Positions 22,420-35,000 of a stretch of 64,000 nt of DNA are shown here, in pieces. The stretch is from NCBI GenBank assembly GCA_949126835.1, contig OX421493.1, positions 58,947,898 through 59,011,897 of the forward strand, read 5' to 3'. A program made the translations under genes and the position numbers. The notes beneath the pieces are model-generated. The model was not told the origin of the DNA, did no database searches, and saw only the letters and a program-made list of their open reading frames with translations. The DNA comes from Anisus vortex. Taxonomy: Eukaryota > Mollusca > Gastropoda > Planorbidae. Positions within the stretch are counted from its first letter, which is position 1; every line of letters begins with the position of its first letter.

Positions 22420-25121
22420 CTGTCAACAATATATAATGTCACAAAATTATTATAATGTGTATGCTTTACCGCTAAGTTCAAAGCATGTTCATATAGTATT
22501 CAAATCATGTTAGTATTTCAGTGGCTACAATAGGAAAGAAAAATGAATGAATATTCCTAATATTTAAATTATTCAAATTTATGAATGTCATGTATATCAA
22601 CTTTTTGGGGGCTACTATATTATGTCTTATGATGCATATTGCAGGTTAACATTTAGGTGGCTATATACATCATTAGTCTTTGACTTTCTCTTATACTATG
22701 CTCAAAGTAATGAGTGAACACAATGTATAGTGGAATACGGTCATAATAAATACAGCAAACATTCGTTATTATAAATGAATAGGTGGTGTCCCAAACAGTG
22801 TTTTGTCCAATTCTAAGTCTCATTACTTCCATCTAATACTAATGGCTGCAATCAACTGTATTTACTCAAATAACTAGTATAATAACAATTTAATTTTCAT
22901 AGTGATAATTTAAACTAAATAATTCAATTCATGTATTTTAACCAGAAAACAAATTATTGTGATATCTATATATATATAAAGTAGACTGTGTGTGTGTTCA
23001 ACCATTCATATTAGTTAATTTAAAGACATGTGTCCTTATTGTCTCATATTATACTTTTGCGATTTCACTTTGGACATGTGTCTTCGCTAGCTAAGTGGTT
23101 TACCTATTGGACTGCCATGCGAGCGACCCGAGTTCGATTCTCCAATTAGTATATGTTGGGTCGGTAAATGCTACATTTATTTATTTGATTTGTTTTTTAA
23201 ATCATCAATTAGCTTTGTCATCTAACCTAGAGTAGTATCCGTGTTCTTAGTTGTATGTTAAACGTGCTCTGAGCTTACACTATGTTTGTTGGCAGCGCTT
23301 TTATACAAATATTATTATTATTATATAGCTTTTTTTTTACAATTTTTTTTTTTTCAAGTAATAATATTTTTAAAAAAGCTTCTCTTCATTGTAGTTTATA
23401 CATTTTATACCCGTAGCTTATATGGGCCTTTTTTTTTCTACCAAGCATCTCCGAGGAATTTATTTGGTATCCAAATATAGTGAAGGAAAGATAACCCTGT
23501 TAGACACAACAATATAGGAGTTGTTGTTTTTTCTGCCTCCCTAAAAGCAACATATGGAAGTTGTGAAAGGTTTATCAGTAAAACTCTATATGACTAACTG
23601 ACTGACCAGCAACACTGATGCAAGATGCAACTGACCAATGACTCTGGGCTTAGGTGGATTTCTTAACAGTAATCTTACCAGTGTAGGGATAACTTGAGGT
23701 CTAATAGACTTGACAGAACCAACTACAAGTGGAACTGTGATGAAGGAATCATTGTCCATTCTGTCCAGTAACTGTGTCAGAACACAGGCCAACCCGCTGT
23801 ATGTGGCACCATTTCTGGTTGAATGTAAAATATGTACAATAGAAATAAAACTTTAAAGCTCATCGCTTAACAACAAGATGAAGAACAACAATGATATTAG
23901 GACAGTTCAAAATGTATGAGTTGTCTCCCATAACACAAATTCAAAGAATAAATATAACAGAACAAATTAATTGACATAAAGATATCATTAATAACATAAA
24001 TAACATTACAGAAATATTATAGTTAAAATTTATTTTATTACTTTAATCATGGACTTTCATTTGAATGTATGATAAAATATAAAGTATATGTTTTTTATGC
24101 ATCAAGCAAAGTTGGTTTGTTCATTTCATTTTTTAACCAAAATAATACAATTAGATATCTATGTGTAAATCAGTAAAGGAAGTGATATTAACAGTTAAAA
24201 GTAAGTGTCAGTCAACTAAATAACTAACCTGCAGAGATAGAGCACCTTGCCATCTGTTGACTGATGTTGTCTGATCTCTTTGATTAAGTGTAACAATTTA
24301 TCAGGATCAAAGTCTGTCAATTTGCTCTTTATGTGAATCAAACTGTGACTTTCTTTTACCTAGGGAAATATTTCTAACAATAAATATCAATACAAATATT
24401 TAAATCCATATTTAATTATAACTGGTGACAGTAAGGAATATTTATATATTTAAATAAGGGTAGAGCAAAGCCAAGAAGATTGACATAATAATATTAGTTT
24501 ATAAATAATAATATAAGATAAGATAAATATGTAGTCAAAAAGTATGTGCACAAAGGTTGTTATGTTCTGAGATATTAGACAAGCAACATTTAATGCACTG
24601 TTTATGTTCATACTTTAGGCACAGTGGCAGACTGGCCTGGGTTCAAATCCTTGTTAAGGCTAAAATTTCTTCTCTGGACTCGAGTGTGTCCTTGTGTCTA
24701 CCCAGCTCTGATGGGTACCTGACATTAGTTGGGGTAAAGTAAAGGCGGCCGGGCATTGTGCTGGCCACACAATTACCTAGTATGTCTTGGCCACAGAAAC
24801 TGGTGAATGCTGCTTCACTGGCCCGATAGATCAATTTGGTCCGAAGGGATACTTTACTTTTTACTTAAGGATTGTTATAATTATATTACACTGTTCTTTA
24901 TTCAACTAACACGCTGGACACAAGGGTTTCAGTTCCACCTTTATTTACATGTACATACCGAATCACCAATCAAAATCCCTACAGCTCTCTCCTGCTCAGC
25001 TCTCATACCCCGAATGTCCAGTCTTCCTATCTTACACACCCCGTGTTCGCTCCCTTCATTCACGATTCCCCCTAACTGACTTGAGTTCATTCATTCCTAT
25101 CTTTACAATAACATCACTGAG

Positions 25122-25161
<40 letters not shown>

Positions 25162-28100
25162 CCTACACACACCCATTTGTCGACAATAGATTTTAATTCA
25201 TTCATATCCACTCTCTTTCACTCAAAATAGCTCACAACATCTACTCCCACTCTAAGGCGATTAATCCTTTAATTGCCTGACTGATAACTAAAATAAAAGA
25301 AAAAAAATGTACAATACAATCCGAGTTATTTTGTCTATACCTTTCATTCACATACCTTAAAGTTAATCACAATTTCGTGGTTTGTGCAACCAAAATAGTT
25401 TATATCTATTTTTACAATACATCTATACCAAACAGAACTGACTTCCACACAATAATAGTTTGTACACAAAAGTATCTACACATTAATTATAATATTATAA
25501 GCATATATATTAAATACGTCATGAAATCAAATAATGCGATCATAATAATGAATTATACCGTAGGTTACATATAACATAGTCAAGTTCTTTTACATTTTAT
25601 ATACATATTAAAACGCTACAACCTATTATAAAATACTACCATAATAATATCTTTTACCGTAACCTCATTAAGTTAATGATAAATACGACATTAGAATAGA
25701 TCTAATCATTTAAATTACACTTGTATGAACAAGTTATACATTTATTATAACTCTGCTTTAGAAGCGAATATAATCACATTGACAATGAAGAGAAAAAAAA
25801 AAAAAAAAAAAAAAAATAAATAATGAATACAAGAAAAATTGTCATCATTTGTGCTCATGACAACAAATATTTGAGCGTACACAATCCTCAAATCCTCTTG
25901 TCATTCTGACTGAGCACTGTTACACATTTATTTATCAATCTGTTTAAAAAAAAAAAAAAAACACAGTCCTGTTGCTTTAGGACAATAATAATAAAAACAA
26001 TTTTTCATGTACAAATGTTCTTTTGCAAGTTACTGCTACAATTTAATTCCTTGAGAGGTAATCTGCGATTAAATTTTGTGTTCCTGGTATATGTTCCACC
26101 TTAAACTTAAATTCTTGCAGTAAAATAGCCCACCTTGTTATCCTGGAGTTTTTGTATTTACAGCTATTTAGATATTGCAGAGCCCTCTGGTCTGTTTGCA
26201 GTATAAAGTTTGAATTACTTAAATACAAAGCTAGCTTTCCTATAGTCCAAATAATAGATAAACATTCTCGCTCAATAGTCGAGAACCGTGTTTCTCGCGG
26301 TAACAGCTTTCTGCTTACATATTTAACTGGCCGCAAGGCCTCATCTCTATATTGTAATAGTACCCCGCCAACGCCCCTGGAAGACGCGTCACAGCGTAGT
26401 ACAAATCTACTGTTTACATCTGGTAAAATTAAGAATGGCTCTGAGTTTAAGTGACTTTGCAATAACTCTAATGCTCTTTGGCACTCCCCTGTCCAATTTA
26501 TTTTGTTTGGTTTGCCTTTCTTAAGTAGGTCAGTCAAAACAGCTTTAATTGTACTGAAGTTAGGTATGAACTTCGCGTAGTAGGATATAAGTCCTATTAA
26601 AGCTCTAACCTGTTTCTTTGTTCTAGGTACTGAAATGTGTAATATCTTCTCTATCTTTGATTTTTCAGGTGTTATTATACCTTTCCCAACCATGTGACCT
26701 AGAAAGCTTATTTTCTCAAAACCCAATTCTAGTTTTTCTGGTTTGACTGTTAAACCAGCTTCACTCAATCTACAAAAAACTTTGTCTAGTGTCTGTACGT
26801 GCTGTTCAAAAGTTTCACTATACACGCATATATCATCAAAAAATGAAACAACATTGTCTAGCCCTTCTAACACATAACGCATAAGTCTAGCAAATGTTGC
26901 TGGAGCTGTAGACAGTCCAAAGGGTAGGTAGTTAAAATGGTAAAGTCCCCATGGTGTTGTAAAAGCTGTGAGTTTCTTACACTCCTGTCTAAGTCCTATT
27001 TGCCAATACCCTTTTGTGAGGTCTAACTTTGACATATAATTTGCTTTATTTAGCTTGCTAAAAAGTTCTTCCTGGTCTGGTATTGGTTCGGCGTCATATA
27101 CTGTCACAGCATTCAACTTTCTGAAGTCTACACAGAACCTCGTCCCCCCGTCTCTTTTCCTAACTAGGACTACCGGTGCACTGAAATCGGAATTCGATCT
27201 TTCTATTATCCATTTCTTTCCGCCTTCGTCCTCTCTTTTACTCTCTATCATTTCTCCCTCCGACTTCGCGCTTTCTTTCAATAATTCCAATTTTTTTATT
27301 TCTCTCTCTTCTCTCCTTGTATTCCTTTCTTCCCGTTCCCTCTCTAGTTCCCGTGCATCTTTTAATTTCTTTTCTGCCCATTCTATCAAGTCTCCGCCCT
27401 CTAATTTACATTTCTCTCTTAAGTCTATATAATAGGCTAAACCCAGTTTATCCTCATTACTCATTTTACCACTCCAAATTCTACTAATTAAGTAATCAGA
27501 AAAAATTATAAAAAAGATGTATAGTTTGTAGTCCCACTTATTCAATTGTGCGATCAGTTACTTCCTAATCAATTTTTTTACTAAAATAGTAATTACTGAT
27601 AACGACACTGTAAGCGATTTTGTCAACCCAGTGTGTGTATACAAATCCCAAATTATACAAGTGTGTCATTAAAGATCACCACTGACGTCGAAAGATTATC
27701 TTATTTTTCCAACACACGCTGAGTTAATTGCCCTAAAAAAATTATTTCTACACTATTCTCCACACATGTAAATTCAGTTCGAAATTTGTGTAGGATAATA
27801 TATAATTTCATTGAAATAAACAGAAAGCATCAGGCATGCACACCATTAAAATAAACAGAAAGCATAATACATAGCATACACAAAATCATGAATCATAATA
27901 ATACTTAAATACAGGCATACTTGCTTTTACAATCGCCGATGCGCTTGAGTAGTTTCTTCCCGTAACAGGTCAACAATGTCAACGGTCACAGTTCGATTTA
28001 CCTCTGGTCACACAGGGAAATAACTAGCAGTTCATTCAAAGTGTGTTTTTACCCGTGTCGTTTCGTCCCAGTATCAGGGATGCACATCAGGTTTTGTCAT

Positions 28101-29054
28101 TCACAGCACGGGACGGCAAGGTTAGAGACCCCCGGTCAGCATACGGCCCACGTACGGTGAGCATAGGTCTGCACGTCAGGGTTGTCACTCACAGCACAGG
28201 TCGGCATACGGCCCACGTACGGTGAGCATAGGTCTGCACGTCAGGGTTGTCACTCACAGCACAGGTCAGCATACGGCCCACGTACGGTGAGCATAGGTCT
28301 GCACGTCAGGGTTGTCACTCACAGCACAGGTCAGCATACGGCCCACGTACGGTGAGCATAGGTCTGCACGTCAGGGTTGTCACTCACAGCACAGGACGGG
28401 CAAGGTCTGCACACTCACAGCACAGGTCAGCATACGGCCCACGTACGGTGAGCATAGAACTGCACGTCGGGGTTGTCACTCACAGCACAGGACGGTCAAA
28501 GTGAGAGACCCCAGGTCAGCATACGGTCCCGCACACGATCAGCTTACGTGTAGATCACAGCACAAGGCAGCACAATATCTTTGCTGGCACCTTATTACTG
28601 TAGTGTAGTTTAAAATTTAAAATTCACAGTACTTCTGGTTACGATGATCATCGCACCATTTAAACTAATGTTAAATGTTATTTCAAGTTCGAGACGTACA
28701 GGGTCTGGTCGAACCTCTAAAGTATGGAAACTGCACACAACGCTTGTTATTCCCAGTTCGAGACGTACTGGGTCTGGGTCGAACCTCTCGTTGGGCGCCA
28801 AATGTTATAATTATATTACATTGTTCTTTATTCAACTAACACGCTGGACACAAGGGTTTCAGTTCCACCTTTATTTTACATGTACATACCGAATCACCAA
28901 TCAAAATCCCTACAGCTCTCTCCTGCTCAGCTCTCATACCCCGAATGTCCAGTCTTCCTATCTTACACACCCCGTGTTCGCTCCCTTCATTCACGATTCC
29001 CCCTAACTGACTTGAGTTCATTCATTCCTATCTTTACAATAACATCACTGAGCT

Positions 29055-29088
<34 letters not shown>

Positions 29089-32000
29089 CCTACACACACC
29101 CATTTGTCGACAATAGATTTTAATTCATTCGTATCCACTCTCTTTCACTCAAAATAGCTCACAACAAGGATCCACAGCTGTTTTTTCTTGCACTTCGATT
29201 TATAAGAGCTGAATTTTATTTGTGTTTTCAAGTATTCAACAGGATCAAAGAGATAATAAATATATTCATATACTTTTAATTTTTGTTATTAATTATACAT
29301 TATTATAAGTATAAGGTAATTTAAAATATTACATATACAAAAATTATAATTTTACATTCTTTTTTAAATAAAATAATTTCTGGTTTTATTTTGTTACTGT
29401 TTAAATTATATTTTCATAATTAGTTTTGTGAGTTAAGTATTTAACAAGTGTTTTTAAAATTGATTGCAATAAACAGAAAAGATTGGTAAAAAGAGAAAAT
29501 GTATTTGTGTTTAGCCATTAGCCATAAAATATGTTGCATCACACGACAATTACCATGGGCCTTGTTGTCGAGTAATTTTGGCTTTTCTCCAGACTTATAC
29601 TCAGTTGCTGTTCTTGCCACAGGGACTCTTCTTTAATGTGTAGAGACTTTATTTGAAATGGTGCACAGAGCAACATCTGGTTCTTATAAACTGGTAGGTA
29701 GTTCCCAAATGTCTGTACAAGAAAAACATTAGACAATAACAGGATACCATCAATGAAATAAATACATTAGTAATAACATAGAATAACATCAATAAAAGAC
29801 AGAGGTCTTCTTATCAAATAAATAATTGAACATACATTGTGATACCTCATTTGTTACTCTAATATATTATTCATTGTAGATTATATTGTCTTGGCCATTA
29901 TTACATAGGCAAGGTAATCAAGCGGCAGCGCATTTGACTGGTGTACCGAAGGTCATGGGTTCAAATCCTGGTTCAGGCTACGATTTGTTTCTGGGTCTCT
30001 AGGGTGTCCATGATATGGATACCTAGCCTTACATGGGGTAAAGTAAGGGCGACTGTGCATTGTTCTGGCTACACAATCAGCCAGTATGCCGTGGCCACTG
30101 AAACGGTGAACACTGCTTCACTGGCCCTACAGATCAATTTGATCCGATGGGATACTTTTTTTGTACATAAAATACTTCTTCAAAGAATTCCATTTCTAGT
30201 CTTATACATAATCTCTTTTAAAACAAGTCTTGATTTGTAACATCTTCTATAAACTACGACCTACTCCATAAAAAAGACAATGTACTCTCTCCTTAATCAC
30301 TACGGGTCCAACTCAGTGTCATGTATATTAACTTAAAAACTTTAACTATACATTCAAAAGTTGAATCAGAAAATTCAAAACAAAACAATATAAACTTAAT
30401 ATGTAAATGTAACTTAATCTTTCAATGGTCAAAGGGTGATAATGCATGACTACTTAAATGTACATAGTATCATCTTCTGATTACTTCCCTTTTTTCATTA
30501 TTAATGACTAGTCAAGTAAGTGTGTATTTGTAAACTTAGCCACTAGCAAATACAAGTAACCTAAAATTTACTAAACAGCGTTAATTAAATTTCTAATGAA
30601 TTCAGTGTAGTTAGTTGAAAAAGGGTTTGGTTGTGTATATATAAGTTCACCTGATCGGCTGCCATAGCGTCCACTTCAAAAGCAACCACTAGTGAAACAT
30701 TATACTGTATAACAAGCCGCCAAAAATCTGTCACTGTTGTTGGCATTGGAAGTTGACTCAATATGTAATGATCTCTTTCTTTCAAACTCTAGGAGGAAAA
30801 TATTCACAAACAATAAATTCAACATCTATAAAAGATAATGAAAGGATGCCCATAGAATCTATGAAAAAAAGACAACTAATTTCAGGCATTTGATGCTAAC
30901 ATATTAGTGCTGGCTTAAAATAAAATACAGTGTTTGCTGATATAATAATTTGAAAAGTTCAGTAAAACTTACCGGTACCAATACTGCATTGATATAGTCA
31001 TCATCATATGTACTGTAACATGATAGATGGGCTCTGTATGTCGCATCTAGTTTTTTTTTTACCAACACATAAAAAAACACTCAAATTATTAGTTGTTTTT
31101 TTATTATGTCAATGCCAAAAAAAAAATTGAGTTTCTAAGAAGATGTACTAAAAAGGCATCAATTATTATTCAAATGTATCACCGGGTGTTACAAAGGGAA
31201 TAAAACATCAGAATTATATCAAGTGAAATAACGGGGAATATTATGCTGAGTAAATGTGAATTATTAGACAAATGCCACAATATTAGATATTCTGTATTTA
31301 CTAAACAGTGCAATATTAGTTTGTATTTGGGGATGGGGAAATCCTTAAATCTCCAGCAAACACAATTTTTAAAGATACAGCCCCATACTTTGTTTTTAGT
31401 TTTACTTGTATAAACTTCTGGCATTTCAGTTTAGCATAGAGACAATATATTTATTGACACACTAAAAGGTTGAGAACTGCTTGTATGATGTCTGGCAACA
31501 CTTGCAATGTATATTACTGCTCTGGGCCCTCCCCAAACAATCTCATAGATGAAATGGTAGTCTATCTATTGACTCAAAGAGTCCAAGATCAGAGCACTGA
31601 CATACAAACATGAAATATGTTGTTTTTTATATTAATTGTACACTTAATTTATGTACATGTTTTAAATTAATGTTTGCATACAAATGTAGGTATAAGCGAA
31701 ACTATTTAGGCAAAATTTTATCTTCAGAAGATTTTTTAAAACTAAGCAAATTTGAAGGTCCAGATAAACCATACTGTAAAACAAATGGCTACATTTATTA
31801 TATCCTCATGAAGTATTCAAATTACTTTTTTCAGTGCATTGTCTCTATCGGGATGATTGGTAATTCATTTAATCAACAAACACTTAAAGGTTTCAAGTTA
31901 ATGGCATGGATATAAATGTGAACACCATCAAGTGTAGGTTTCATTGTGTGGTTAGATTTTGTTGTATTGACATAGCAAATTAAATTGTGTCAGTTTCTAT

Positions 32001-35000
32001 TGTTTCGGTCTGGATGAGGTTTTAATTCACTTTCTCTCGGTGTAGAGTGACGGGAATTTAAAAAAAAAAAGAAACTGCAATGTCTATACTAGTAATACAA
32101 AAATGAAGCAGCGTCCACCAGTTTCTGTAGCCATGGCATACTTGGGGATGTGTGGCCAGCACAACACCCAGCCGCCTTTACTTTACCCCAACTAGTGTTA
32201 TCAGAGCTTAGTAGACTAATGGTCACCCTCGAGTCATGGGAAAAAATCCTAGCCTGGACCAGGATTTCAACCCGTAACCTTTTGGATCCCCACCGCATCC
32301 CTATGATCAGTTTGGTCCAAAGGGTACTTTACTTATTTAAAACATAAATTAGCTTTTAAAAAAAAATACAATGTGTAACACTCACTTGGAAGAATTTCAG
32401 AAAATCTGTTTTTCTTTTCTTTAGTAGAGTGTTGTACATTCTGGTAAACATTCTCTTTATTGTCTTTTTCTTCACTGTCTGGTATAAATCTTTCACTTAC
32501 TGCACAAACATTGGTAATGAACTAGGAAATCAAAAATATAAAAATTCTAGTAAATTTTATTACAAAGTTAAGTATCAATAATAGTTTCTTTAAAAGTATG
32601 TCTTACATTTTCTAGCTGATGTAACAACTAATCTTTATTCTCATTCTACAATCCTTTTATAGCATTAGTACATTACAGCCATTCACACCCTATTCATACA
32701 ACTCTATGAACAAAGCTCACCCTGTACAGCCAGTCACATACACAATAACACAGAGCTATCAGGTCACTTAGTCCGGTCAACACATTACAATAATACAGTC
32801 CACGGTGTGTCACTAAATCTCAGTCAGTTTATAAGTGTTCCGTCCCTTAAACACTCACAGTTACACAGTCACTATTACAGTCACAGTTTCAAGTGACTTA
32901 TTTGTTTGTTTCCTTAAGCTTAAAAACAAACTAGCTTGGGTTGATAAATAGACTAGTTGAAAATATGTCCCTCACTTCATATTCTGTTCTTATTTGTGAA
33001 TTCCTTTCTGCTGTATTTAAAGTCTTTAATCTGTGTATAATGTTCTGAGCTGACAATGTTTTCCCCATGCATACAATGGATGCTAGTGCAGCTCTGTGTA
33101 AGAATTCATATTGTTCCTGCATTCAGGGTTAAAGCAAGAGTAATGAGTGAAAATCAAAACTACATTTTTCAACTAATACAAACATATTTATGTCTTTAGT
33201 GAGATTTTCCATGTATAGCCCCAAATAACTATTGGATGCAAAATATGTTTCTTTTAGGAAGAAAACAAATAAAACTTGAAAATATGAAATTGTTTATTTA
33301 CAAGTAAACAATGAAGCCACCACTCTACCTGGCGAGAGGAGCACATAAATTGTTTATGAATAAAAAAAGACAATGGAAAGCTAGTCTCAAAACAAATGCA
33401 GGGGAATTAACTACAATAAATTAAAAACCTAATAATAAGCTAACCAAAATTGTGTCCCTTTATATCCCACAACACAAAAATGTCTTTTGTTGACAAAAAT
33501 GTTCTTTTTAGAAAATATCATCTTGTAAATATTCTGTTCCATTGTCTAATAATGAGAAGATGAAGAGTGAAATATTGTATTTCACTTACAGCTGTTTGTA
33601 CCATCCACATCCGGTCTTGTCTTAACTTACTGACTGTGTTATAAAAATTCACTCTGCCAGTTTGTTCCGCTTCTGTCATCACATTGCGAAGTGCAATAAA
33701 AGTTCCTGTCCTGCCTACACCTGCACTAATAATATACAATAGAATAAAAGTCAAAGATATTACGCACATTTTATAAGATATATTTAATTACAGAAGTCAA
33801 GAGTGATATGTAGAAATGTTTTTGCTCTAAACACTTTTCCTTTCTAAGTAAATGTTTGTATCTTTCGTCCATTACATCACATTGAATGGGTATTGCCTTA
33901 TTATAGACTTGAAATAATTGTGCATCTTTCTGAGAACAACATTTTCCTTTTATAACAAATTTTGTAGATCTAAGTGCTATGTAGAAAAGCTAAGCTTTGT
34001 GAACTAAATTTTAACTCAACTAATGTAAAGTAATGTCAGAAAAGTAATAATACACTACAGTAAGGATCGGCAACCTACGCCACATGTGCCAAACTTAGCA
34101 CGCCGAGGGATTTTCAATGACACACGGAAGACGCCTTAAGAGTATATTCACGTCTCTTCTAGAACAAATTCAGTGCTACAGCAGGGTGGCTTTTTAGGCT
34201 GTCGGCACATCGAAAGAATTAGAAATCATACTTTGGCACACTGTTATCAAAAGTTTGCAGACCCATGCACTACAGTATCAGGATGTAATACATTTTTTAT
34301 GCCTGAAATCACAGCTCTTTGAGTCATTATTTTTGTCATTTCAAAAATTCTAAGTAATCTAAATTCCTTTTTTTTTTAAATTTAAAGCATATAATTAGAC
34401 CTTTATTGATTATGGTCTAATGGCTGTGTATATTATTTTTTTTTTTGAAATATCTTGTTTAGTAAATCTAAAATCTCTACCTAGATCATGTATTTCAATC
34501 TATCCAGCACTGATTGGTGACCGTTCCCAAAAATTAAAACTACTGCACACCAATGTGTCGATGAAATTCCTTCTTCAAAATGCACTGTGTTCATCAACTA
34601 TGAAAAACCATTTATGAAACAATAAATTTGAGTTGGTAAGGCTTTTGATGTTTAGATATACTTGCTTAAAATTATCTGAACCAGTTTTCATTGATTTGCA
34701 TGTCGAAGAGAGCAAGACTACTGTTACAGTTATATGTTAGGAGGTCCACTGGGTTGTATACTATACATTTATTTTCAAACCTCATGTGCGTTGAGTCCTA
34801 GAAGAATTTAACATTTAAACATAAAAACACATGTAACAACTAATATAACAACCTAAAAAATGTAGCTTTGACCTAAACCTACCTACAATGAACCACTACT
34901 GGCTGTGATGATGGAGTAGAAAAAACCCTCTGTTCAAAGTCTACAAGAGTCCATGAAGAAGTTGGTAATCCTTTATCAGGCCATGATGTAAAATGGAAAT

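Larger units (their letters stand above)
24873..29166 (-). mobile_element. Internally deleted LTR retrotransposon in an RPTP intron
   Basis: 4294 bp with LTRs of 367 and 364 bp (TG..CA), flanked by AGGAT at 24868-24872 and 29167-29171. It carries a tRNA-Lys-type primer-binding site, a tandem-repeat leader, one long ORF fusing a gag start to RT-RNase H, and a purine-rich tract AGAGTGGGAGTAGA beside the 3' LTR. Zinc knuckle, protease and integrase are absent, so it is non-autonomous. The LTRs differ mainly in the (CA)n length and a few bases, suggesting a recent insertion. Confidence 0.92.

Noticed and set aside
24807..25230. Plus-strand frames with HTHTHT runs, also at 28644-29116 and on the minus strand at 63527-63855
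   Set aside because: These are frames through LTR sequence and its (CA)n repeat, repeated wherever the LTR occurs.
28043..28608. Plus-strand frames of 60-98 codons
   Set aside because: Produced by the 65-bp minisatellite in the LTR-element leader.
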